A stretch of 64,000 nucleotides of DNA from Trissonchulus latispiculum (Eukaryota; Nematoda; Enoplea; Enoplida; Ironidae). Below the pieces are notes generated by a model. That model was not told the origin of the DNA. It searched no databases and was given only the letters and a program-made list of their open reading frames with translations. A program made the position numbers and the translations under genes. The stretch lies in assembly GCA_030248195.1 (NCBI GenBank), contig JASAND010030339.1, positions 1 to 64,000 of the forward strand, in the 5' to 3' direction. Every line of letters starts with the position of its first letter. Within the stretch, counting starts at the first letter, position 1. Shown piece by piece: positions 11,508 through 22,560 of the stretch.

Positions 11508-11824
11508 GATTGGGTATGTAGCGACGCCCCTCCAAGCGGGGACCAACTTTGGAAATCAACTGAAACTACCGTAATCATCACAACCCCCTTCTCCCAAACA
11601 GGGAGGGCCTCTGCATTCTGATTGGCTGTTGGCTACCGTCTACCCACCAAAAGGGGGCTGTTTTGGCTACCCTCTCCCACCAAACGGGGAAGGGTCATAT
11701 TATTCACATCCTCCACGAAACGGGAGAACATTCGCATATTGTGATGGGGACACCGCTACGCAATGCAACGAAGAGGGACCGTGACTTATTCTTTTATTAT
11801 ATATAGAGCAACTATGAACTCTTG
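11508..11824. mobile_element. Partial CAAGAG-type element with ACCAAACGGG repeats
   Basis: Contains degenerate repeats of the form CCCACCAAACGGGG and the right-end landmarks AACATTCGC(A)TATTGTG, ACGCAATGCA and a terminal GAACTCTTG at 11824, all shared with the complete element at 34770-35378. The left end is not recognisable, so this looks 5'-deleted or broken. Confidence 0.6.
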
Positions 11825-13560
11825 TTAATACATTTCAAGATACAAGTTGATAAAAAGCTTGCATGTTCTACCGATCATTGAAACTTCACGGCACACCCAG
11901 CAAAAAGGAAGCCAACTCCAAACTAACTGGAAGGATCGAAATGTACAAGAACTACTCGCAAGAGTGTGGCACAATTGCATTATACTTAATTCAATCAATA
12001 TTATTTATTTCTTGCCTATTCTTACTTTCAATTAACGAATGTGAATTGGCTGGCTGGCTGTGTGGATGGCGAAGTTTTGGCTTTTATCTGCTCATACCTG
12101 GGCAACAGGAACCGACACGGCGGTTTCTTTTGAAGTTTGTTTAAATTAGCTTATCTTACGCATGCATGAAGATCCAAAGCTGCAATTTTCCGTAGTTGTG
12201 TATAATGATGAGACGCAAAACGTAGCGCACTGGCTTGACTTGATTCAGATCACAGTTTTCGCTAGATTGATTAAACCCTCCCAGAGTGTTAAAACTACCT
12301 ATTTTTGGGGTTTAAAGAGGGATAACTTTCGCAGACAGCATTTTTGAGGGATTATCCAATTATAACTTTCACTCAGCGTGATGAGAGCTTTCAAATGTGC
12401 CCAAGCCTGTAGCGATCGGAACAACTTTTTTTTTTCGGAATATGGGTCTGCTGGAACCACGTGCCGCCCCCTAAATCTACTTAATTTATACATATTCGTG
12501 TTCTCCTGAACGATACCTTTAAGTTTTTCCTACTGTTTATAGAAAGTTATGAAATTTTAAATTTAAAATTTTAAAATTTTCTTAATTTTTTTGAAATCTC
12601 TGATTTCTGAGCTTTCAGAAAATATGTACATTGTCATACCTAACTTGAATAATAAACTCCCCCACAAAATTCACTCTTTTGGTCCGGTTTAAGTTTGCTA
12701 GACTATAGTTTTGGAGTTGATTATTAAAACTTTAAATTATGGCCTTACTGCTAAATATTTCTGTATAGAAACGCTATACTATGTATAATTTGAATTCGTA
12801 GAATTTGTAGAATAGTAAATGGCCCTAAATTTTAGCTGTTACGTAGAGATAATACCACAAGCTACGCATGGCTTTCTCGTGTTACTCTCTGTAGGAGTTT
12901 TCAAAGTCGCAGAATCACAAAAATGGAAGTTTTCTTTTCTTCTACCTGAAATAAAAGGACAGGCAACAAATGTCATACAAACGACAACAAGAAACATTTA
13001 TTTGACAGTGACATTTATTTGTCACAATGTCTGTTTCTTGGACAGACATGATATTGTGATTCCCTAATTTTTTGACAAGCTGTCAACTTGTCTATAGCTT
13101 GTCTTGATTGTAGACAAGTTTACACTTGTCAATTTTGGTTTTCCAATTTTGGTGACGTCGATAGTTTTTCAAGAATTCTTTGTTTTCTTGCACGTGTTTT
13201 TTCTAGGACTAAATGCAGTTTTGAATTTTATGTGCGTCGTCCCCTGTTTTATCAATGAAGTTTTTTAATGAAAATGGACTCGAACATCTAGCCTAAAGGT
13301 AAGAAACGATTAGTAACGGATTTAGTCTGCGGGGTTATTAACTGTCACGTTTTTAGTGTGCAGTTGGCCTTCTTTAGGACTTTTCGAAAATTTTTTATCT
13401 CAACCCTTTAATCTAAGAAATTAGGCGGCAGTGCGCTCAACAGTTTTTCGGAAATTTTTGTCAGTTTATCTTTTTTTGGTGTCATCTGAACGGTTGTTGC
13501 AGTTATGCTCTACAGTGATTGGTTTACAATACAGTGTTTTTCTTTTTTTGGTGGCAGCAG
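11825..13560. other. Intergenic, nothing supported
   Basis: AT-rich. 13040-13140 has repeated TTGTC/GACAA motifs forming imperfect hairpins. No ORF has a recognisable domain or convincing splice context. Confidence 0.4.
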
Positions 13561-14411
13561 GGGTTAGGTCAAAATATTTGTGGGGGGCTGCGGTTGGGAA
13601 GCCCCTCGCTCATTAGTGGTGAGACAAGCGATGTATGGGAAGAAGATAAATTTCAAACGATTTTTTTTAACTTCCACAATGCGGTGCGGTGTTGGTGACA
13701 GCATATAATACAAAATGAGGCTACCCTGTGGTGCCAAAAAATGACAATTGGAATAAATTTTCTGCCGAATGACCAATTACGTGACCATTTCATACAATAA
13801 TTGTAACTAAATAACATTTTATCAAGGAAAACTCCAGAAATTATTTAGAGAAATTTGAAAGTATTTTTGGATTCACTGTATATATATATATAGTTCCGAT
13901 TCAAGCAGACAAGAAATCTGAATTTCCGTTTGTTCACTTTGCATTTCGTTATTTTTTGGTCGGATTCTAAACTAGCTGTAGAAAAACTATAATTAGAAAG
14001 TGTTGCTTCTCCACCCCCCAAAGTGGGTTTTCCCCGCCACATTTGGCAATGTGCCAGACCAACGGTGCACCGGATCGATCTAATTCTGGCTGTGTGCAAA
14101 GAGGAAGACTTGCCATCATTGCAGATATTTGCAAAACTTTTCTATCCCAACCCAGTCAAAAGTTACATCGGTCCAAACTTTTGGCATGGTTGGACCAAAA
14201 AGTAGGTGTCATTTTCAAAATGTCATAAAATGAGCATGAGTGAACCAAATGACTTGATCTTTGCACACATAGGTAAGAAAGAGTCGCGCTTTCTGCTGCT
14301 ATGTTTTGGAGCTCATGGCTCCAACCCATGGTCCAGGAGGCGGGTGGGTTTTTTCCCCCCAAAAAGGGGGTGGGTTTTTCCCCCCATGGCTATATATATA
14401 TATATATATAT
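13561..14411. other. Repeat-derived spacer with (TA)n
   Basis: Contains a TATATATATA run at about 13877, a segment at 14340-14390 alternating C- and G-runs (GGGTTTTTTCCCCCC), and a TA microsatellite at 14391-14411. The small open frames across the TA run are artefacts. Confidence 0.4.
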
Positions 14412-16291
14412 ACAAGAAAACAAAATGCTCCTTCGTCGCATGTAAAATACATATGAGTCCCCAGAAGGCAGGTTGTACAATAACAGAAGACAAGATCCAC
14501 CCTGTAAAATACATATGAGTGGAGTGGGGTTGTAAAAGAATGAAGACAAGATGCATCAACGAACCATATGAGCCTGCCCTATAACGAGGCTCATATTGGC
14601 GTTGTGATGATAATGATTTGACGACAAATGACAATTTGATGATTATTATATATATACAAGCATCATGCAACTTAAGCAACTTGAAAACAGCTACGTAGTA
14701 TTACGTAGTTGTTCAGAAAGGCAAGTGAAGTGCCGATTAAACTTTGACCAAAAACGGCTACTCGAAACAGACCTGTTGTCTAAATCCTTTTATATATAGT
14801 ATTTTTATAAACATTTAAGCAAACGTACCAAGCAGAATTATAAACAACACATGACACATTCATGTCGTAGGCAGCACTGGTGCGATCCTTTGCTACCCTT
14901 GTAGTAAGTACGTACATGACTGTTGTATAGTCAGGGGGGGGGGAAGAAAAACACAAATAGGGAAGCAAGCCTCCAACTTTTTCTTCGCTTGGATTTGGAT
15001 CGGCTTGAGTATACCGTTATGTACGGTGGGCAAATACCTATCCAATCGTATATTCAAACTTCTCTTATACCTCACTCAGCTTTGGCAGTAACAGGATTTG
15101 TCCATGTTTTTTTTACCCGCAAATCGGGGAAAAAAACATGGTGCGGGGAAAAAAACATGGCACGGATTTCTACTAACCAACCGTTTAGAATGGTTTAAAA
15201 GCATTGTTTCAGCTGTTTTTAGCGTGCAAAACTACCTAGGCACCATTCTAACCTCACAGCAAGCTTAAAACCAGATTTTTTGGTCAAAATGCTAAATCCG
15301 CCGTACCTAACCTGTTTGGGCATGAAACCTGCAGGAAACTGGCCATAATATGCAGAATATCACTAGAAACAAGTTAGTTGTGTTAAAAATTGCAATATTC
15401 CATCATTTTTTAAGTTTTTTCAAAATTTTCATTTTTACCATATGTAGAAACTTATGAAACCTGGCATGTTGATGCTGCAAATCAAATTTTCGAGCTAGAA
15501 GCTTCAAAAATGCTCAAAGTTGGCATATTTTGAGGTTTTTAGTGGTTTTAAAGCATTCTCTTTCCTATAGAAGCATTAGTTAGCCTTCCTGAAGCATACG
15601 CAAAAATTTTAAAATTTGGTCACCATGTTTTTTTCCCCGCTCTAGTGGACCCAATGTGGGGGAAAAAAAACATGGTCATATTTTTTTACTGGGTGTACGC
15701 AGGGGAAAACCACTATTGCCATGTGATAGAGCAAGTCAAATTATGCCTGCATGCCCATTTATAGTAGCCAAAGTTTGATAGTTGGTTAGATATAGACTTG
15801 CAAACTTTCGAAAATCCTTAGCATTTTGGCCAATTTTGGGAGGTCAACTTTGGTCAAGTACTGTACTTACAGAATCAAACTTAGAAACCAATCTGGTACT
15901 GTAGGGTATACTTCTAGACTTGCTCTTTCTAATGGGCTATACTAGGCAGCTGCATCTGCTATGGGTGTGGAGTAGGCGACCATGTTTTTTTCCCCTTCTT
16001 TTCCGGCATGTTTTCCCCCCTCTGACTATACATATTATGTTGTACAATGTAGATAAATACAACGGTAAAAATTCTGGTATAGATTCATGTTATGTACGCC
16101 AATATGAGCCTCGTTATAGGGCAGGCTCGGCTCATATGGTTCGTTGATGCATCTTGTCTTCATTCTTTTACAACCCCACTCCACTCATATGTATTTTACA
16201 TGGTGGATCTTGTCTTCTGTTATTGTACAACCTGCCTTCTGGGGACTCATATGTATTTTACATGCGACGAAGGAGCATTTTGTTTTCTTGT
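14412..16291. mobile_element. Element with about 190-bp terminal inverted repeats
   Basis: 14412-14602 and 16095-16291 are near-perfect inverted repeats starting ACAAGAAAACAAAATGCTCC. Each arm contains an internal duplicate of TAAAATACATATGAGT. A second, inner inverted pair (TATAGTCAGGGGGG near 14931 and CCCCCCTCTGACTATA near 16014) sits inside. The 1.5-kb interior has no transposase. It holds four dispersed copies of CATGTTTTTTTCCCC or its complement near 15110, 15150, 15625 and 15980. No clear target duplication was found. Confidence 0.65.
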
Positions 16292-16539
16292 CTTCAATTC
16301 TTTAACATGCTCCGCAATATATGTATATATGCAGTATTTGCTTACAATATTCACTTTGAATTTGACAGACTGAAAATTATTATTGTCACCTAAAATCGGC
16401 TAAGTCTCTTCCCCCAACACCACAGCTTTCAACAGACACTTTAGGTAGGCGGTTCTATGAGAAATGTTGCTCAGCTCATGTGGGGCTTTAATTTGGCACC
16501 AAATTTGACCACTTTTGAAAAATTTCATTTTTGATCACC

Positions 16540-17000
16540 TGTCACTTTACTCGACCTGACCCCCAGACGGTCAAGTGGAACCAGCCCAGAAAAATGAGTA
16601 GGTCGTAGAGCAAAACGGACACCGGAAATGAGCTGGGCGCACCAGAAAACCCCTATAGACAAAGTTTGGAGAGGCTATGTACAGTCCTATATGATGTTCC
16701 CGGAAGTCGGTACCGACCGGACCCTCCAGACGGCAAAATGGAACCAGCCCAGCAAGATGGGTAGGTCGGACGGCAAAACGGACACCGGGAATGAGCTGGG
16801 CGCACCAGAAAACCCCTATAGACAAAGTTTTGAGAGGCCAAGTAAAGCCTACTATGGACCTCCAGGAATCGGTTTCCGACCTGACCCCTCAGACGGTCAA
16901 GTGGAACCAGCCCAGCAACTTGGGTGAATCGGGCAGCAAAACTGATGGCGGGAATGGATTCTCCGCCCTCGAAAACCTTTGTATGCAAGATTTGAGAAGT
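16540..17000. repeat. Tandem repeat, about three 163-bp units
   Basis: The phrase GAAAACCCCTATAGACAAAG recurs at about 16648 and 16809, with a diverged third copy near 16970. CAAGTGGAACCAGCCCAGC-like phrases recur with the same spacing at 16571, 16736 and 16899. It resembles the repeat at 1-240. Confidence 0.75.
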
Positions 17001-18289
17001 CTATCTTGAAAAATAAGCGAAAAAACTAAGTTCAAAGTCGGACCCAAAATTCACCAACTTTGGCGGGCCAGTACCCAAAAATGGTGCAACTTATCGGAAA
17101 ACGAATTCAAGATTTTACAACCCCAACATGTCTAGTATTACGCCAAATAATTAGTTTAGCCCCATATATAGCGCAATCTGACTTATTACGGCTAATGTTA
17201 AGCATACTTTTGGGTCATTTTAGCGTTTTGACCGACTTTGGACCCCAGCCAAAAATTTTTTCTACCCCCGGGAAGCATAAAAACTAGCCTATCGGCTTAT
17301 TTTTGTTGCGTACTCCAAGAATATATATGGTTTTCATAGGCAAAAATTTTTCTATCTCTAGTTATTACGCCTACAAAACCCCCTTATGAGACATCAAATC
17401 AGAGAAACCGGAAAAAACATCACTCTCGTAAGCGATTTTTGGCGTAACTTTTTAACGGAAAGTGGTACTATGGTACGGGGATGAAACTTCGCACACATAC
17501 TAAACTCGACACGTACAATTTTTTGCGCACATAATCTGCGCAGGAATCTGCGCAGCTTCTGCGCAGCCTTGTTTTCGACCATTTTCACTCATATTATAGG
17601 TGTCGCTACCGCGACCCCTATGATACAACTTAATAATACACGTATTATAGGGGAGCGCGAGAGCGCTCCCCTATAATATGGGTGTAAAAGGCTCAGTGCG
17701 GCCCTTGGAAACCCGTTCGAGCTCCGTGCCAGCTAAATACTCAACGAAACTGGACAATTTTGGTATCGTTGGAATCTACACGACGAATACTACAAGTCGC
17801 AAAAAAGTTTTGGTCAAAATTTCCAACTTTGAAAATTTTCGCTTCCGGGCAAGTTAGGTCCGTTTGTTTTTTTTCCGTATAAGTCACGCTTGGAAAAATG
17901 CAATTTTCTGTCGCAGTGTTAGAACGATCTGGGCATTTTCAGCAGGTGAAGTTTGGTTTTTCTGAACGTATATACCCCGAAAGTGAACCTTTTTGATATT
18001 TTTTCGCTGCCCGGCCCGGCCGGCCACCTGTACGGCCGGCCAAAAGTGGACTTGGCGCTAAAATGGCCAAAGCTACAGCTACAGTCAAGAAATCTGGGGG
18101 GGGGGTACCGGTGGTCGAAAATTTTGGGGGGATACCCCCCCCCAAGGAAACTATGATACACTACCTCTTTGGGTTGGGGGTTGGGGGGAGTATATAAATC
18201 TGAGCTAAGACCAAATCTGGCTTGGGTGGGGGTTCTCAAAAAATATGAAATTTGTACAAAAAACTGCACCCAACCCAAACTGTACCCGA
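17001..18289. other. Repeat-rich intergenic DNA
   Basis: No gene. Contains the hairpins at 17591-17690 (listed separately), a CCGGCC-rich patch at 18008-18045, and G/C runs near 18100-18190. 17750-17860 resembles 540-640. Confidence 0.4.
17591..17690. repeat. Two adjacent stem-loops
   Basis: The first is an imperfect hairpin (TATTATAGGTGTCGC / GCGACCCCTATGATA). The second is a perfect 17-bp stem, TATTATAGGGGAGCGC and onward, pairing with GCGCTCCCCTATAATA around a 4-base loop. A relative is at about 703-745. Function unknown. Confidence 0.65.
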
Positions 18290-18297
18290 CCGTAGGG

Positions 18298-19349
18298 CAG
18301 TGGCGGATCCAGGGGGGGGGGGCCCGGGGGCCCGGGGCCCCCCCGTTGCGATTTGGGCCCCTCCTTTGACATTCCGGGCCCCCCCCTAGAAAATTTTTTC
18401 AGCTGTTTATAATGCATATTTCGAGTGAAAATTAAGCATAATTTTAATATTAATTTTAATAATTTTAATTTTAATTTCACAAATTATTAAAAAATTTCGC
18501 CTGCGGCGCACTTACGTATGCTTCTTCTATTACGTATATACTTAGTTCTGTGCCAGAACTTGTCTCTTAAAGTGTCTTCTATTTTGTTTCCTTTCCTGTT
18601 TTGTAAGTATATAATTAATTGTACTCAACGCCTTCAGTTTATTTTATGACTATATATATACCGGCTTATATATATTTACAAATTTTATTTTGCTTTCGTA
18701 ACGTATATATAAATGGGCAATGCAAGATGCCGAAGTGCTCTAGAATAAATCGTGGAAGTGAAAAATTCTGAAAAGCATCCAATTCCCGTTTTGGTTTTCC
18801 ACTGATCGATTATACAACTCAATAACTCATTTCATCTTAACTAATCTTTTTAAACATTTGAATTGCTGAATTTTCCACGATTTCAAAAAATTCTTCAACT
18901 TCTGGGGGGCTCCGCCCCCCAGACCCCTTGTTTCGCGCATTATCTTTGTTGTCCTTGTACTTTGTTCTCTTTATTGCCACCAGTCCTTGTATATACTTAC
19001 GCTAATTTTACTGCAAGTTTTTCACTTCGTAAGTTACTATTACATGTACATCTCCATTTTATTTATTTAATCTTTTCAAAACTTTGCATGACGGAGTTTT
19101 TTCCAATTTCAAAAAATTCTTCAACTTCTGGGGGGCCCGGCCCCCCAGACCCCCCCTGTGCTTCTTGTGTGTATAAATTCTCCATGCTTTGCTTCACTCC
19201 CGGGATGTTGTCTTCCAATTGGCAATTGCAATTGGCAATTGTTCCTGTAAAAAGCAAATTTTTACCCCCCCCCCCGGAAAAATTTGGTTACCCCCCCGAA
19301 AAATTTTTCAGCGGGCCCCCCCCTTTTCAAAATCCTGGATCCGCCACTG
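18298..19349. mobile_element. Non-autonomous hAT element
   Basis: The terminal inverted repeats CAGTGGCGGATCCAGG and CCTGGATCCGCCACTG have the CAGTGG-type sequence common in hAT transposons. The 8-bp flanks CCGTAGGG (18290-18297) and CCGTCGGG (19350-19357) match at 7 of 8, the hAT duplication size. It is 1052 bp with no transposase. Internally, TTCAAAAAATTCTTCAACTT plus a G/C palindrome is duplicated near 18883 and 19102. Confidence 0.85.
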
Positions 19350-19357
19350 CCGTCGGG

Positions 19358-20025
19358 GGAGGGGGCGGCACTTATAAAGATGGGGGGGACAAAAATTTTG
19401 CCTTGGTCCCCCCTTATGGTTCGAAAAAAATTTTTGCCTCCGATTTGGATGAGAAGGTGCCCCTAGGGTAAATCGAGGTCGCTGATTTCAAAAATCAAAT
19501 CGAGAGATCGATCCGATCAATCGATCGATCAGTAGAATCGATCGATCAAAATCGATCAAAAAAATTTTTGTCTCCGATTTTCGCGAAAAGTCGCCTATAG
19601 GGTAATTCGGGGGCGCTGATTCCGAATCTGCAGTCGAAATTTCGATCCGGGCTGCCAAATTCGACTTATAGACGATTTTGGAAAAAATCGATGAAAATCG
19701 ATTTTTGCGGGTGCAGGATCGATTTTCATGAAATTTCGACTGCAGATTCGGAATCAGCGCCCCCGAATTACCCTATAGGCGACTTTTCGCGAAAATCGTA
19801 GACAAAACATTTTTTGATCGATTTTGATCGATCGATTCTACTGATCGATCGATTGATCGGATCGATCTCTCGATTTGATTTTTGAAATCAGCGACCTCGA
19901 TTTACCCTAGGGGCACCTTCTCATCCAAATCGGAGACAAAAAATTTTTTTCAAACCATAAGGAGGGACCAAGGCAAAATTTTTGTCCCCCCATCTTTATA
20001 AGTGCCGGAGGGGGCTCCCCCAGTC
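19358..20025. mobile_element. Near-perfect palindromic (fold-back) element
   Basis: Arms of about 320 bp are almost perfect inverted repeats centred near 19687, each with GATCGATCGA tracts and GGGCGCTGATTCCGAATCTG (or its complement). The outer ends are GGCACTTATAAAGATGGGGG and its complement. The adjoining hAT element sits at its left end. A half copy lies at 56240-56405 and a more diverged half at about 53455-53560. No ORF. Confidence 0.82.
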
Positions 20026-20556
20026 ATTTACTCAACACCCCGCCCCCCCCCCCAAAACTTTGGGGGGGGGGGCGCGGGGGACGCGGACGCCCACATAGTT
20101 TCACCAGATCCCGTTGCATATATTAGTACTGAATCTTTCAACCCAAGCAAAATTTTGAGCTCAATCGTAATTTCGTTACTTTTTACGCCGGCATCACTGC
20201 AATTTAAAGTGCAATACAACTTAGATTTTTTATTTCACTAGAATCTTTTAAAGCGCTTCCAATTTCCAAATGACATATAAATTATTGTCGTAGCCCATTC
20301 GTATCCTTGATTATTCTCGAAAAACTGCTGCACTAATCAAATATATAATCACTAATCACTAATCAACTAATTATATACTTTTGTGCAACCGGCCCCAGGG
20401 TTTCAACCCCCTATGCCTTAAGAATTTTCGACATCCCCTCTCCCCACTTTTGGCAACCGCCACCCCCCCCCCCGGAACTTTTCGGAGCCAAAAAGTTAGC
20501 TAAATTCCCAAAAATGGTCATTTTTAAAAATTTTTCTCAAATTGAGACTTTAAAAT
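20026..20556. other. Intergenic with a C/G hairpin
   Basis: Near 20040-20080 a run of C, then AAAACTTT, then a run of G forms a strong hairpin. The rest is AT-rich with no supported gene. Confidence 0.4.
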
Positions 20557-20941
20557 CAGAGGCGTATCCAGAGTAGTGTTTTTCACCGGCCCAATTTTTC
20601 GTCGGCCGGCCGGCCTGTATTGCTGCCTGCCGGTGCCATTTTTCGCAGGCTTATCCAAAATACAAACAAAAGATTTTTGATAGTTTTCAAGGCAGATTTT
20701 AGCAAGTTTAAGGCGATAAGCTGCAAAATTTGTCACCGGCCGGTCTGTCGCTTCACATTTGACCGGCCGGCTTGTCACCGGCAGGCCTGTGTAGGCCGGC
20801 GGCTGGCCGCCGGCCAGCCGGTCTTGACTGGGCCGGTGCACAACACTAATCCAGAGGGAAGGTCCAGGGGGTCCGTATCCCCCTTTTCGGATTTTTAGTT
20901 ATTTTTTGCCCGGATCCCGGATAATCCCGGATACGCCCCTG
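20557..20941. mobile_element. hAT-like element interrupted by a second insertion
   Basis: The left end CAGAGGCGTATCCAGAG and the right end CCCGGATACGCCCCTG form an imperfect inverted repeat of hAT type. The 8-bp flanks TTTAAAAT and CTTAATGT match only partly. It is interrupted by the element at 20574-20848; without that it would be about 100 bp, a remnant. Confidence 0.5.
20574..20848. mobile_element. Short hAT-like element rich in CCGGCC
   Basis: The ends are TAGTGTTTTTCACCGGCC and GGCCGGTGCACAACACTA. A perfect 8-bp duplication ATCCAGAG flanks it (20566-20573, 20849-20856). It is 275 bp and non-coding, filled with CCGGCCGGC-like palindromic repeats near both ends. The termini resemble those of the 38448-43183 element (TAGTGTTGTGCATTGGCC). 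Confidence 0.82.
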
Positions 20942-20942
20942 C

Positions 20943-21775
20943 TTAATGTGCTGGTTTCCTTTCGGGTATTTTTCATTCATACGGCATTAATCTTTTACGT
21001 AAATGACTAAAACTTACAAAAGAACCTATTTCCGTGCTCTTTAACATTTTGGGACCAGTCCCGTATTTTTAGGCCAAAAGATAAGAAAGTTTTCGTTTTT
21101 GGCCTTAGGCTCTCAGTAGGTAGTCAGGATACAGGATTGGTTGTTATAGCTGGAAAGAGGACACGAAAATGAACATTTTTGCTTTTACAACTTTTGAGCT
21201 ATCTCCAGTGGTTAAGTCAGCACAAGCAAAAAACTGTTTTGAGGGTCAAAAAATGGCCATTTTTGAGGAAATCAGTTTTTTCAAAATTACGGCCAAACCT
21301 TACGAACAATTTTCGCCCATTTATACTCAATCGATAGAGCGTCCAAATGCACATTTTATGAATGCCTTCCCTACTAGCCGGACTTTATTTCTTTCAGCTA
21401 AAGATTTGGCCGGAAAACCATTTTGACAAAACTGCGGTTATTTTGTTTTGAACATCGATTTCTCAAAACCTACTCTACACATTCCGGAGATGTATGTACG
21501 TATCCATATGTACTCTGTATGATAGCACAAGAAAAAATTTTGGCCGATTCTTCAGTTTTGAGAAATCGATGTTCAAAAATGTTTGGTCTATATTCTTCCT
21601 GTTAGATGTCTGAACCTCTGAAAATTTCTGCCATTTTTTGCTAATTTTGCCAGTTTCGTAAGCTCATGTGAATCTACAGATAATAAGCTTTAAAACGATG
21701 TATGAAGTTCTTTCTAACTCCCAAAATTGTGACAGTTATAGCATTTCAAAAAATCACCACAAAAGCAGTGAGAAA
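20943..21775 (+). mobile_element. Truncated copy of the 54664 TTAA element family
   Basis: Shares long stretches with the complete element at 54664-55677 (in opposite orientation) and with the interrupted copy at 39190-42060. Shared landmarks are GTGCTCTTTAACATT, GGGACCAGTCCCG, AACATCGATTTCTCAAAACC and the end GCATTTCAAAAAATCACCAC. The right end stops before the terminal repeat, so it is truncated. Confidence 0.7.
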
Positions 21776-22560
21776 ATAGAGCTTTGTAAAATGAAAAATT
21801 AAAAATCAGACCCCGCACAATGAGCTCAAACGCTGTGCAGGCTAGAGCCAAGCTCAGTGCATACGTATTTTCAGCTAGGAAATTCCTTAAAAACATGACT
21901 GAAAGCTTTAAGCCCACGAATAAAAGCGGAATACCAGTCATTGGGAAACTTTCAATCTATCATGGACCGGCTATGGTGAACATGGTATGGCTATGATGAA
22001 TAAAGTGAACATGAAGAATCTAAATGCTATGATATTTGTGTTCTGTGTCTGTACTGTATTTCTTGACATTGCATGAAGCACGGACCAACTTGGAATTCCA
22101 GTTAGCTTTTGGAAACTATGGATTAACGCAAAATTACGCCAAAACTTAATATTCCAGCTTTATATTCATCCTGTTCTGTCTGGAGTTCACTTGAGACTTC
22201 CTGCAGAGGCACCATTTGACGGGCAGTGCTCATCTCACAAGATTGAATGACTGATTGACTGAGTGACTGAATAAGCAAAAAATATAAACTGTTTTTTTCT
22301 TGCGATTTCTTGCAATGCTAATGTTGCTACTTTCTGGTTGCATAGCTTTACTTTAAGCCTAGCTTAAGCTTTTTATGCGGTCCTGCTTAACTCTTTATCT
22401 ACAATGGTTATGGGCCCAGGCTCGCAGCCAGACATTTGCCCGCTGTGATCAGCCCTACTTATTTTTTGCCCTGTATCCTTTCACTCTGGACATGATCCTC
22501 TGCTTGGTTAGTGAAAAAGAAGGTTGCTCTGTCTGTTCTGTTTCGTCCTGCTAGCTAAAG
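21776..22560. other. Spacer and possible Copia leader
   Basis: No gene. 22430-22560 is likely the untranslated leader of the Copia element that follows, but no LTR can be defined because the 3' end of that element is missing. Confidence 0.35.
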
